Positions 46,213-60,396 of a stretch of 64,000 nucleotides of DNA are shown one piece after another. Each line of letters starts with the position of its first letter. Within the stretch, counting starts at the first letter, position 1. The DNA lies in NCBI RefSeq assembly GCF_016834455.1, contig NZ_CP069213.1, forward strand, positions 868,501 to 932,500. The letters are read 5' to 3'. The DNA comes from Shewanella litorisediminis (GTDB lineage Bacteria; Pseudomonadota; Gammaproteobacteria; Enterobacterales; Shewanellaceae). Below the pieces are notes generated by a model, which saw only the letters and a list, made by a program, of their open reading frames with translations, made no database searches and was not told where the DNA came from. A program made the translations under genes and the position numbers.

Positions 46213-47202
46213 TTACAGCGTCTGACTGTATCTGAGCAGGGTCCAGGCGAGGGGCAACAACAGCAGAAAGGCCAACCAGGTAAAGCAGGCGCGGTTGGAA
46301 AGTGTAATGGCTTCCCCGATTTTGGCGGCATCGGGTAAGGAGCCTTTGCCTATCTTATCGACAGCAACCCTGTTGCCGCGGTATTTGTGTGGCCCGCCAA
46401 GCTCAGTGTGCAGCACGGTCGCGGCAACGAACGCCGCCCGCATGGCGTTCGACAGGGGCTGCCAGCGTCTGGGGGTTAGCAGAGCCTTAAAACCACTGGG
46501 TCCGCCAACGATTGCCAGGGTCAGGCTCCAGAGCCAGGCTGGCACATAAAGGAGGGCTGAAACCAACTGATTTACCGGCGCGACAAAGGCACGGAAATCC
46601 GGTGACATGGGAGGCCAGACCAACTCCAGCTGCTTAAGCATACGCACCAGCAGCACCATGGGCGCACCGGCCAGGGCATAGAAAAATACCACCCCTGCGG
46701 TGCCATAAATGGGTGCCGTGACCAACTTTTCGATGGTGGCCTTGGCAAGTCCGGCTTCAGACAGCTCGGCGGTATCCCGAGACAGATATTGACTCAGCAG
46801 CTTTCTGGCCCTGTCTTTATCGCCATGGCTCAGCGCCCGCTGCACCTCTTCGGCGACCTGAGCAAAACTGGCATCCGACAGGCAAAGGTAAAGAATTAAA
46901 AACTCAAAAAACCAGGGGAAAGCGGCCAAATCCAGCAGAAAGGCGACAATGAGCCAAAAGGGCAGCACCAGAAGCACTGTGGCCATGATGCCCGCGATAA
47001 GCTGCTGACGGGGTCCCCGCGACGGGTGATTCACTTTGCGGGCAAGCTCTCTTGCCAGCACGCCAAACCACACCAGTGGCTGCATTTCCCTCGGCAGGGG
47101 GGCCAGTCGTGCCAGAGGCAGCGCGCACAGGATGATAAGGAAGCCCTCAAACAGGGCTCCATCCAGGGCAATCAGCTGGCTGACAAACTGGCTTTCGGTC
47201 AT
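46213..47202 (-). CDS. CbiB/CobD-like membrane protein, altered active-site motif
   Basis: 329 residues, about five membrane segments. It aligns with CbiB (adenosylcobinamide-phosphate synthase) through QPLVWFGVLARELARKV near 41-57 and FFYALAGAPMVLLVRML near 173-189. CbiB, and also AmpE, belong to this superfamily. The CbiB signature between these segments, IESLAEN..D, here reads IEKLVTAPIYG (157-167), lacking the Asn and Asp. No other cobalamin gene is in the window. Cobinamide synthesis is therefore doubtful. It follows mtnN with no gap, and the two are co-transcribed. Confidence 0.75.
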   Translation of the reverse strand: MTESQFVSQLIALDGALFEGFLIILCALPLARLAPLPREMQPLVWFGVLARELARKVNHPSRGPRQQLIAGIMATVLLVLPFWLIVAFLLDLAAFPWFFEFLILYLCLSDASFAQVAEEVQRALSHGDKDRARKLLSQYLSRDTAELSEAGLAKATIEKLVTAPIYGTAGVVFFYALAGAPMVLLVRMLKQLELVWPPMSPDFRAFVAPVNQLVSALLYVPAWLWSLTLAIVGGPSGFKALLTPRRWQPLSNAMRAAFVAATVLHTELGGPHKYRGNRVAVDKIGKGSLPDAAKIGEAITLSNRACFTWLAFLLLLPLAWTLLRYSQTL

Positions 47203-47895
47203 TTACAGGCCTTCAATCAGCGCCATTACCATCAAGGCTGAGTGGTGACCGGCTTTCACCAGATATGACTCAAAGTCGACGGGGCTGTCGTTGTTGGCGT
47301 TATCAGACAGTGAGCGGATCACCACGAACGGGGTGGCAAACTGGTGACAGACCTGACCGATGGCGGCGCCTTCCATTTCACAGGCGGCCATGGTGGGGAA
47401 GTCGGCCTGCATTTTGGCGGTGCGTACCGGGTCGCAAATAAAGCTGTCACCGGTACAGATGAGGCCTTCTACAGTTTTCACTTCACCCAGTTTGGCGACG
47501 GCGGCCTTGGCGGCATCTACCAGGCGGGCATCACACAGGAAGGCGGCGGGCTGCTGGGCCATTTGTCCGATTTCATAGCCAAAGGCGGTAACGTCCACAT
47601 CGTGGTAACGCACTTCACTGCCGATAACCACGTCGCCAATGGTCAGGCTATCAACAAAGCCACCGGCAGAGCCGGTATTAATCACGTAATCGGGGGCAAA
47701 CTTATCGATAAGCAGGGTGGTGGCGAGTGCCGCAGCGACCTTGCCAATGCCTGAACGGGTCACTATGACCTGCTTGCCATTGAGTTCACCCTGGGTGAAT
47801 TCGATGCCGGCTATCTGGCTGATGACAGGGGTTTCCAGAGAAGCAATAAGGTGAGCAACTTCCGGCTCCATGGCGCCGATAATACCAATTTTCAT
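47203..47895 (-). CDS. mtnN: 5'-methylthioadenosine/S-adenosylhomocysteine nucleosidase
   Basis: 230 residues from the ATG at 47895. It cleaves MTA and SAH, releasing adenine, and supplies S-ribosylhomocysteine for the LuxS route. It begins [17 protein letters not shown] and shows [31 protein letters not shown], the [13 protein letters not shown] substrate glutamates and the catalytic aspartate in SDNANNDS. It directly abuts the CbiB-like gene, as in other Shewanella. Confidence 0.96.
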   Translation of the reverse strand: MKIGIIGAMEPEVAHLIASLETPVISQIAGIEFTQGELNGKQVIVTRSGIGKVAAALATTLLIDKFAPDYVINTGSAGGFVDSLTIGDVVIGSEVRYHDVDVTAFGYEIGQMAQQPAAFLCDARLVDAAKAAVAKLGEVKTVEGLICTGDSFICDPVRTAKMQADFPTMAACEMEGAAIGQVCHQFATPFVVIRSLSDNANNDSPVDFESYLVKAGHHSALMVMALIEGL

Positions 47896-47975
47896 AAACT
47901 TGCCTTTGAACTGCTTTAGAGAATGGCAGCCAATATACCACAGTCGACGAAGTGGCATACAGGCAAGCTGCAGAG

Positions 47976-48013
47976 ATAAAAAAGCGCATCCTCAGGCAAG
48001 CCTTTGGATGCGC
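47976..48013 (-). terminator. Intrinsic terminator after gltD
   Basis: On the - strand, stem GCGCATCC / GGATGCGC with a 14-base loop, followed by TTTTTT. It ends the gltBD operon. Confidence 0.82.
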
Positions 48014-48039
48014 AAGACACAAGCAACTTGTTGTTGGGA

Positions 48040-53914
<5,875 letters not shown>

Positions 53915-54419
53915 ACTAATTCCCCACCTGAAAACCTGTGACTGATACTGCTCGGGGAATCACGCAAATGACAATGATAGATATGCACCCGAATCTCCCA
54001 AATTATCCTGAGAATTTACAAAGGTCAAACTTAAAGATTGCATAAAACATGGGTAAAAAATCATGTTTCATACAGTTTTGATAATTGGGTTACGTTAACG
54101 TCAACTGGTGAAAGTGTTGTATAACATTATGAATTATAGCAATTTTAAAATTGCGTTATTTTTTGGTTTACGATTGTGTAACAGGAGTGGCGATTGTTTG
54201 GTGTTTGCAAATAGTGATTTTTTTTGCAGGCACAGTTGTTTGTTTTCAAAGAAATGCCATTGATTAACTATTCAAAAACTGTGATTAACCCCCTGTTTTG
54301 TTCGGTGCAAAAATGACTGGTGTTGCAAAATGGGGAAAAAGGCCGTCGTTTTGACCTGGATCCGGGCGCGGCTGAGCCCACAAGTCCATACTGGCGCTTT
54401 CTTTCTTATGGAGGCGACT
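53915..54419. promoter_or_regulatory. AT-rich divergent region between gltB and yhcC
   Basis: About 500 bases, markedly more AT-rich than its surroundings, especially 53990-54300. It includes a perfect 16-base palindrome, GCAATTTTAAAATTGC (54139-54154). In E. coli the gltB promoter region is a large Lrp- and ArgR-responsive site, so similar nucleoprotein control is likely. Individual operators could not be assigned. Confidence 0.5.
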
Positions 54420-55409
54420 GTGTCTCAATCGGTTAGCATCACCCCCACATTGGATGCGCTGGTGAATACCTTTGGCAATGACTGCCGTTTGCGATTTGGC
54501 AAGCGTGTGCGAAAGCTGACGCTGGATGCGCATTTTACCTGCCCCAACCGCGATGGCAGCCTCGGCGTTGGCGGTTGTACCTTCTGCCATGTGCCTTCTT
54601 TCAATGCCGATGATGGACAGCAGTTTGATATTGCATCGCAGCTTAAACGGCAGATGGCTGGGCGCAGTGATGCGCTTTACTTCATTTATTTTCAGGCCTA
54701 CACCAGCACCTACGATGAGGTTGCCGTACTGAAGCGCAGATACGATGAGGCCCTGTCGATTGGGAATGTGGCTGGACTTTTTGTGGGAACGCGCCCTGAC
54801 TGTGTGCCCGATGCTGTGCTGCAATTATTGGCCGACTATCAACAGCAGGGGATTGATGTGTGGCTGGATTTGGGGCTGCAGACTGCCCGGGATGACACCC
54901 TGAAACGAATCAATCGAGGCCATGATTTTGCCGTGTATGCCGATGCCGTCACCCGGGCCAGAAGGCTGGGCATCAAGGTGTGTACCCACCTTATTCTGGG
55001 TCTGCCGGGGGAGAGGCCGGAGGATTTTGTCGCATCACACCGGCAGGTATTGGCACTTGGGGTTGATGGCCTCAAGTTGCACCCACTGCATATAGTGGAG
55101 GGCAGTATCATGGCACGGCAGTGGCGGGCAGGAAGGTTGGATACCTTGAGTTTGGATGATTATGTGAACGCCGCTGTCCAGCTTATTCAACGTACCCCGG
55201 CTGACATTATTTTCCACCGGGTTACGGCCCATGCCAGGCCTCCACTGCTATTGGCCCCCGAGTGGTGTGGCCATAAATGGCTGGCGATGGGCGCCATTTG
55301 CAGTAGTCTGGCACAAACCGGTGGGCAGGGCAGTCTAACGGAATATCCCTATCTCACTGACAAAAAGAGCAAAGTTTCAGAACCCTATCCAACGGCGATA
55401 GGTGGTTAA
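54420..55409 (+). CDS. yhcC: YhcC-family radical SAM protein
   Basis: 329 residues from a GTG at 54420, chosen because GGAGG lies 7 bases before it; an ATG at 54408 is possible. It matches E. coli YhcC along its length (TIGR01212): RKLTLDAHFTCPNRDGSLG, GGCTFC with the three radical-SAM cysteines, FQAYTSTY, VGTRPDCVPDAVLQLL, LQTARDDTLKRINRGHDF and LKLHPLHIVEGS. The reaction is not known. The gene is also next to gltB in E. coli, a conserved but unexplained neighbourhood. Confidence 0.93.
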   Translation: MSQSVSITPTLDALVNTFGNDCRLRFGKRVRKLTLDAHFTCPNRDGSLGVGGCTFCHVPSFNADDGQQFDIASQLKRQMAGRSDALYFIYFQAYTSTYDEVAVLKRRYDEALSIGNVAGLFVGTRPDCVPDAVLQLLADYQQQGIDVWLDLGLQTARDDTLKRINRGHDFAVYADAVTRARRLGIKVCTHLILGLPGERPEDFVASHRQVLALGVDGLKLHPLHIVEGSIMARQWRAGRLDTLSLDDYVNAAVQLIQRTPADIIFHRVTAHARPPLLLAPEWCGHKWLAMGAICSSLAQTGGQGSLTEYPYLTDKKSKVSEPYPTAIGG

Positions 55410-55551
55410 TTATTTGTTAAAATTAGAAAATATCCACATGGCTGAAACGCCATACGGTTGCACCGTGGGGCAGAGAAGGTATTATGTGCAATAGTATTGT
55501 CGGCAATTGACTGCCGATGTGGACAATTTTATGACTGTTAAGGGGGCCTTG

Positions 55552-55917
55552 ATGGCAACTGCTGCACTGGACGAGATTTTGGATCTGAACACTCTTGAAC
55601 AATATTGCAGTGCGATTGGGGCCGGAACTCTGCTCAAGAGTGTGGTGCTGTTTGAGCAGCTGATGCCCGAATACGTTGGCAACCTGGTCAAGGCGCAGGA
55701 AGCCGGTGACAAGGACACCCTGTGCTCTGAAGCACATAAGTTTAAAGGGGCGGCGGGCAGCGTTGGTCTGAAGCGCATCCAACAATATGCCCAATTGCTG
55801 CAACACGGCAATGACGAAGGTTGGGAAGCCGGCCATGTCGAGTGGCTTGATGTTATTGCCACCCATGCCTTTGACGATCTCGCTGCGCTTAAGTCTTTCC
55901 TGCAGGCCAAAGCCTGA
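55552..55917 (+). CDS. hptA: Histidine phosphotransfer protein HptA
   Basis: 121 residues from the ATG at 55552, preceded by AGGGGG; an in-frame ATG at 55531 has a poorer ribosome site. It is a single four-helix Hpt domain, with the phosphorylated histidine at residue 62 in AHKFKGAAGSVGL, followed by a KRIQQYAQLLQ helix. In Shewanella oneidensis the gene at this position, beside yhcC/gltB and oxyR, is HptA, which relays phosphate from ArcS to ArcA because the sensor lacks its own Hpt domain. The match of family and position makes the same role here likely. No arcA/arcS is in the window. Confidence 0.88.
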   Translation: MATAALDEILDLNTLEQYCSAIGAGTLLKSVVLFEQLMPEYVGNLVKAQEAGDKDTLCSEAHKFKGAAGSVGLKRIQQYAQLLQHGNDEGWEAGHVEWLDVIATHAFDDLAALKSFLQAKA

Positions 55918-56323
55918 TTTGTGCTGAAACCGGCGTGGGACATGCTTAGCCTGCGCCGGTACTGTCTACCCGCTATTTCTCTCGTTTTTCCGCGTTATTC
56001 TCCCTGTGGTTTGCCAACTTTGGTTTTGTGAAGCCGGATGTGTGAAGCTGGTTTTCTGAGGCAGAATCTCTCACTCGGCGTGACTTGTCTTGCCAGTATG
56101 TATCCCCGATGTTGAGGCATGCTTGTTTCATCGGCAGCGCTTCAAGTTAAACCCTGTTTCCCGCGCTTGAAGAAAGCCCCTCCGACTTACCATCGCCCAG
56201 TGAGTACTCCACTTGTGCAGATATTGCTCACATATCCGCGTGAGGACCTTATGAACTCAGGTAAAGCCTGTGTTAAAGTGCAACGTGTCCTATCAATCCA
56301 TCCAAGCGCCGGTAATCGATAAA
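55918..56323. other. Intergenic region before oxyR
   Basis: About 400 bases without a convincing gene. A GC-rich inverted repeat (ACCGGCG ... CGCCGGT, about 55928-55959) could end the hptA transcript but lacks a U-run. The rest presumably holds the oxyR promoter. Confidence 0.5.
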
Positions 56324-57241
56324 ATGAAACATCTTCCCAGCCTTAAAAATCTCTATTATCTGGTGAATCTTTATCAGGAACAGAATTTTAATCGCGCCGC
56401 CAAGGTATGTAATGTCAGCCAGTCGACCCTCTCCAGTGGTATTCAAAACCTGGAGGAGCAATTGGGGCATCAACTGATAGAGCGCGATCACAAGTCATTT
56501 ATGTTTACGGCCATCGGCGAAGAAGTGGTTGGCCGTTGCCGCAAAATTCTGACCGATGTGGATGACTTGGTGGAGCTGGTGCGCAATCAGGGCGAACCCA
56601 TGACAGGGGAAATCCGTTTGGGCTGTATTCCAACGATAGCGCCTTTTTTGCTCAGCAGAGTCGTGCGTCACTGTCAGCAGCACTATCCCAAGATGGTGTT
56701 ACTGCTGAAGGAAGACACCACCGAGCGCCTGCTCGATGCCCTTGGTAAAGGTGAACTGGACTTACTGCTGCTGGCCTTGCCTGTGGATACCTCGGGATTT
56801 CTCAGCATGAAAGTGGGGGTCGATCCCTTCAAAATGGTGATGCACAAAGACTTGTCCCATGAAGTGCATCAGCCGGTGGATTATCAGGCATTGCCGGACG
56901 AAAGCATCTTTCTGCTGCAGAATGAGCACTGCATCACCGGCCACGCCATCAGCGCCTGTCAGTTGGGTGACTCCAATAAAATCAACCCCTTTGCTGCAAC
57001 CAGTCTGCACACCCTGGTACAAATGGTGAACAGTAAGCTGGGCACAACCTTCCTGCCACAAATGGCGATTGATGCAGGCATTCTGAAAGACACTGAGTTG
57101 GCGGTTATGGATCCCCCGGGCAGTGCCCCATACCGCGACATAGGCTTGGTTTGGCGCCAAACGACCAGCCGGATCCGGACTTTCAGAACGCTCGGATTGG
57201 AAATTGAAAAGCTGCTCGGTGGTGAGCCCAAGCAGGGCTGA
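56324..57241 (+). CDS. oxyR: LysR-type hydrogen-peroxide regulator OxyR
   Basis: 305 residues from the ATG at 56324; the upstream extension is unconserved. The N-terminal LysR helix-turn-helix is NFNRAAKVCNVSQSTLSSGI. The effector domain includes GEIRLGCIPTIAPFLL and the redox pair C203 and C212 in EHCITGHAISAC, spaced nine residues apart exactly as Cys199/Cys208 in E. coli OxyR. Peroxide should therefore oxidise it to a disulfide-bonded activator. In S. oneidensis oxyR also follows hptA. A weak hairpin separates it from the convergent cyclase gene. Confidence 0.93.
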   Translation: MKHLPSLKNLYYLVNLYQEQNFNRAAKVCNVSQSTLSSGIQNLEEQLGHQLIERDHKSFMFTAIGEEVVGRCRKILTDVDDLVELVRNQGEPMTGEIRLGCIPTIAPFLLSRVVRHCQQHYPKMVLLLKEDTTERLLDALGKGELDLLLLALPVDTSGFLSMKVGVDPFKMVMHKDLSHEVHQPVDYQALPDESIFLLQNEHCITGHAISACQLGDSNKINPFAATSLHTLVQMVNSKLGTTFLPQMAIDAGILKDTELAVMDPPGSAPYRDIGLVWRQTTSRIRTFRTLGLEIEKLLGGEPKQG

Positions 57242-57259
57242 GCAGTCAGACAGGATGAT

Positions 57260-57287
57260 GGGGCGAAACCTCAGTCGCCCCGCTTTG
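57260..57287 (+). terminator. Weak terminator after oxyR
   Basis: Hairpin GGGGCGA / TCGCCCC with a short T-containing tail (GCTTTGG). It overlaps the 3' end of the convergent cyclase gene. Confidence 0.4.
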
Positions 57288-58347
57288 GTGTTACCCCAAA
57301 GACTTCAATGGAATGTTGTTTCCCCTTGAGTTTAACCGGCCCGAGGGAGCTCAGTTGGTAATCACTGTCTTCATTATCGAGCCGGGCCGCCACAGCACCG
57401 GAGATCAGCATCCGCTGTCCCAATGGATTGCATTGATCCTGTAGTCTCGCCAGGGTATTGAGTACATCGCTGAAGAAGCTGATTTCCTGCTTTTGCACTC
57501 CGACAACGGCCGCCACGACCTGACCGCAATGCGCCGCTGCCTTGAATTTGGGCACAAAGCCGTAGTGCTCTTCAAAATACTGCCGCTGCCAATTGAGCTG
57601 CTGACTGAATTCCCAATAGATGTTCATGCAGCGGTCTTTTTGGATACCTTCATTAAGGGGCCAGTGGATCAGCACTGCATCTCCCATATAGCGGTAAATC
57701 TCGGCTTCGTTATTGGCCACTGTGTCTGACAGCAGGCTGAAGCTGTCCTGAATGAGGCGGCTGAAGCGATAGTCTCCAAGGGATTCTGCGTGTGTGGTGC
57801 TGGCTACCATATCCAGATAGAGGAATAAGCGCTGCTCGTATCTGGGCTTGTGGTATTTACCGAGGCCAATATTGAACAGCACTCTGGGGCCAACCAGGAG
57901 TGCCATCTGCTCAATAAAGGCCAGCCCCATGCGAACCACCACCAGATAGACAATCAATGCCTGAAAGGAAGGGCTGTAGAGCACATGGACAGTCAGCATC
58001 TGCCTGAGGGTTGTCATGTGGTTTTCGATGGCCCACATATTCAGAAACTGGGTGATATAGGCGAGGGTCGTGGCTCCAAGGAGCAGAAAAAGCCCCTTGA
58101 ACAGGACAGAAAACAAATAAGGTAAGCGATTAATGGCACTGAAGTCGGCAATGAGATTGGACATCCAGTGCAGGCTGCCGAAGATGATCCCCATATAAAT
58201 GGCGAGCGTTGCGAGATCGGCAGAACCTACCGCCCATTGGGGCAGATCTTGCGTTTGCGCATAACGAAAGAAGACAAAAGCGGCCATGGCGATGCCCCAG
58301 GCCAGGATGGCAAACAACAGCTTTTTTGCCTGACGAATCGCTCTCAC
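57271..58347 (-). CDS. Membrane-anchored class III nucleotide cyclase
   Basis: 358 residues. Residues 8-160 contain about four hydrophobic segments; the cyclase domain fills 174-355. The two metal-binding aspartates are D179 (LYLDMVASTTHAE) and D223 (YMGDAVLIHWP). The transition-state residues N297 and R301 are in SDVLNTLARL, and D294 matches the adenine-specifying Asp/Thr position. The partner lysine of adenylate cyclases (usually K three before the GD) is R219 here. Activity is thus likely, but specificity for ATP over GTP is not certain. Convergent with oxyR. Confidence 0.85.
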   Translation of the reverse strand: MRAIRQAKKLLFAILAWGIAMAAFVFFRYAQTQDLPQWAVGSADLATLAIYMGIIFGSLHWMSNLIADFSAINRLPYLFSVLFKGLFLLLGATTLAYITQFLNMWAIENHMTTLRQMLTVHVLYSPSFQALIVYLVVVRMGLAFIEQMALLVGPRVLFNIGLGKYHKPRYEQRLFLYLDMVASTTHAESLGDYRFSRLIQDSFSLLSDTVANNEAEIYRYMGDAVLIHWPLNEGIQKDRCMNIYWEFSQQLNWQRQYFEEHYGFVPKFKAAAHCGQVVAAVVGVQKQEISFFSDVLNTLARLQDQCNPLGQRMLISGAVAARLDNEDSDYQLSSLGPVKLKGKQHSIEVFGVTPKRGD

Positions 58348-58468
58348 TGCAGCTTCAAAACCCGAAAAATTAGCTTTTACGAAGAAGGAGCTAGTGTATA
58401 GAAAACCTATGCCTCATTACCAGCCCTTAACGTGATCTGAATCAATTCAGGTGTCGATTCGGTGACGA

Positions 58469-59143
58469 CTAGTAGTCAAAAGCTTGGCGCAGTATTGCCT
58501 GAGTGAAAGGGATCTTCAGGTAAAAGCCCCGGGGATTGGTCAGTCCTACTGTGCCATCCTCCATTATGCAGTCGGTTTTGGCGGCGGCATTGGCGGCTTT
58601 GGGGCGAAGCTGTAACACTTCACCGTGCCTTGCACTGAGGCGGTGCACCTTGCCCAGGGCGATAAACTCCATGATTTCTTCCCAGTCCTGGCGCAGGGAG
58701 GCACTCTGTTGTGGCGTGGGTTGCCACAAAATGGCGGTGCCTATGCGTCTGTCGGCCAGAGGAATGTCTCTTTCGCCCTCCACCGGTACCCAAAGTACCC
58801 GTTCGAGTTTGTGCTTTACCAGACTCTGCTCCCAACGTAGTCCTCGGGTATCCATTAATGGCGCCACACAAACATAGGTGGTTTCCAAAGGTTTACCGCT
58901 ACGGTCGATGGGAATTGTCTTGAGCTCAACCCCCAAATGCAAAAAGTCCTGCTCGGGTCTTGAGCCCGCGGTGGCGCCGAGCTCCTGCTCTATCAGTTGG
59001 CCTATCCAGCCCTTGTCCCGTTTCAGATTGGGGGGGACTGGCCAGCCAAGTCCGGCTGCGAGTTGCCCAAGCGAAAGGCCAGCCATCATTTTGGCCCTGG
59101 TCAGCAACTCGTCGAGGCTTTGTGGGGGGAGGGGAGCATTCAT
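58469..59143 (-). CDS. mutH: DNA mismatch repair endonuclease MutH
   Basis: 224 residues, normal length. It nicks the unmethylated strand at hemimethylated GATC sites when activated by MutS/MutL. The type II restriction-like catalytic residues are in [15 protein letters not shown] (D, then E-x-K). [17 protein letters not shown] closes the C-terminus. Its presence implies Dam methylation in this organism. It is divergent from rppH across a 695-base AT-rich region. Confidence 0.96.
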   Translation of the reverse strand: MNAPLPPQSLDELLTRAKMMAGLSLGQLAAGLGWPVPPNLKRDKGWIGQLIEQELGATAGSRPEQDFLHLGVELKTIPIDRSGKPLETTYVCVAPLMDTRGLRWEQSLVKHKLERVLWVPVEGERDIPLADRRIGTAILWQPTPQQSASLRQDWEEIMEFIALGKVHRLSARHGEVLQLRPKAANAAAKTDCIMEDGTVGLTNPRGFYLKIPFTQAILRQAFDY

Positions 59144-59335
59144 GGTGCGAATTTTACCCTCTTTGGGGATAAGATCAATATTGATGCTTTTTTGAACGCC
59201 TGATTGGCTTGGATAAGTTTTTTAGCAATTGCTTTGCGTAAGTGCATGTATTAAATATTTTTTTTATAAATGAAAATCGATTGCTCGCAACGCTCTTAAA
59301 GTTACTCGCGTATTTCCCCATTATTCCCCACACAT

Positions 59336-59358
59336 TTATCCACAGATTTGTGGGATAA
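59336..59358. promoter_or_regulatory. DnaA-box-like pair
   Basis: TTATCCACA (59336-59344) is a perfect match to the DnaA box TTATNCACA. Fourteen bases on is TGTGGGATAA, the inverted box with one extra G. Whether DnaA binds is untested. Confidence 0.45.
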
Positions 59359-59672
59359 GTGTCAAATAAACTCGCCAATACTGGAGAAAAACCTTCGAGT
59401 CAACGGAAAATATCGCGAGTTTTACCGATTATTTTCCATCGCCCCTATAGAGGCATGTGCATAAAACTGAGCATTAGTAACTGCCAAAGTCTGTTGCCCG
59501 ACACTTGGTTTATTTTTGTGCGATCCTATGAGGATAGTGGTCTGTTAATCAGTGATTGATATTTAAATTCAATTAAAACAACAATATAAAATGAGGCTGT
59601 TGATTGTTTGATCCGACTCGATCTGAACTATTATTGAACATTTCCAAGGATTCCCATTACTTGCCTACAGAG

Positions 59673-59695
59673 ATATCCACAGTTTTTGTGGATAG
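59673..59695. promoter_or_regulatory. Second DnaA-box-like inverted pair
   Basis: ATATCCACA (59673-59681) and TGTGGATAG (59687-59695) form perfect 8-base arms TATCCACA / TGTGGATA around a 5-base loop. Each is close to the DnaA-box consensus. Confidence 0.45.
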
Positions 59696-59838
59696 AATCG
59701 GGTTTGATAGTCAGGGTCTGTTGATAAGGGGTCTTGTCTTGGGAAATTATCCAAAGAAGTCCCTTAAATAGGGGTTTGCTGCGGGCTTGGCTTTGTGAAA
59801 CAATCCTTCTATTACGATTTGTGTATTTTGGAGTCCAT

Positions 59839-60357
59839 GTGATTGATAGCGACGGCTTTCGCGCAAATGTGGGCATCATCATCTGTAACGCTTATGGCCA
59901 GGTCATGTGGGCCAGACGATTTGGACAACATTCATGGCAATTCCCCCAAGGGGGCCTGGATGACGGCGAAACTGCCGAAGATGCCATGTACCGTGAATTA
60001 TATGAGGAAGTAGGTCTGAGGCCTGAGCATGTACAAATCCTCACGTCGACACGGTCCTGGCTCAGGTATCGTTTGCCAAAACGTTTGGTTCGGCAAGACA
60101 GCAAGCCTGTTTGTATTGGGCAAAAACAGAAATGGTTTTTGTTGATGCTCAAAAGTCAGGAAAGTGCCATTAACCTGAACTCTTCCGGTCATCCTGAATT
60201 TGATGATTGGCGTTGGGTTAGTTATTGGTATCCTGTACGGCAAGTAGTGTCGTTCAAGCGGGATGTTTACCGAAAGGTGATGAAAGAGTTTGCCCCGGTG
60301 GCGTTAGCGCTTCAGGCGCGTGAAATACCAAGGGGTAAACGAAACAGAGGGCGGTAA
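59839..60357 (+). CDS. rppH: RNA pyrophosphohydrolase
   Basis: 172 residues from a GTG at 59839 with TTGGAG six bases upstream; the known family start [12 protein letters not shown] supports it. It removes pyrophosphate from 5'-triphosphate mRNAs, triggering RNase E decay. The Nudix box is [23 protein letters not shown]. The N-terminal [11 protein letters not shown] and [10 protein letters not shown] are typical. The tail is basic (GKRNRGR). In E. coli and here the order is rppH-ptsP-(tauE-like)-lgt. Confidence 0.96.
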   Translation: MIDSDGFRANVGIIICNAYGQVMWARRFGQHSWQFPQGGLDDGETAEDAMYRELYEEVGLRPEHVQILTSTRSWLRYRLPKRLVRQDSKPVCIGQKQKWFLLMLKSQESAINLNSSGHPEFDDWRWVSYWYPVRQVVSFKRDVYRKVMKEFAPVALALQAREIPRGKRNRGR

Positions 60358-60396
60358 CCTTAACAGCGTGTCTGAAAATCGGGGGAGATAAAGGCA

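Larger units (their letters stand above)
59144..59838. other. AT-rich intergenic region between mutH and rppH
   Basis: About 700 bases, unusually AT-rich for this chromosome and without a credible gene; a 66-codon frame at 59359-59559 shows no family features. It contains two inverted pairs of DnaA-box-like sites (59336-59358 and 59673-59695). It must hold the promoters of mutH and rppH-ptsP. Confidence 0.6.

Noticed and set aside
56119-56322. A 67-codon frame before oxyR
   Set aside because: No conserved features or plausible ribosome site, and it runs into the oxyR start region.
59359-59559. A 66-codon frame in the mutH-rppH gap
   Set aside because: No ribosome site, no family resemblance, and AT-rich composition typical of non-coding DNA.
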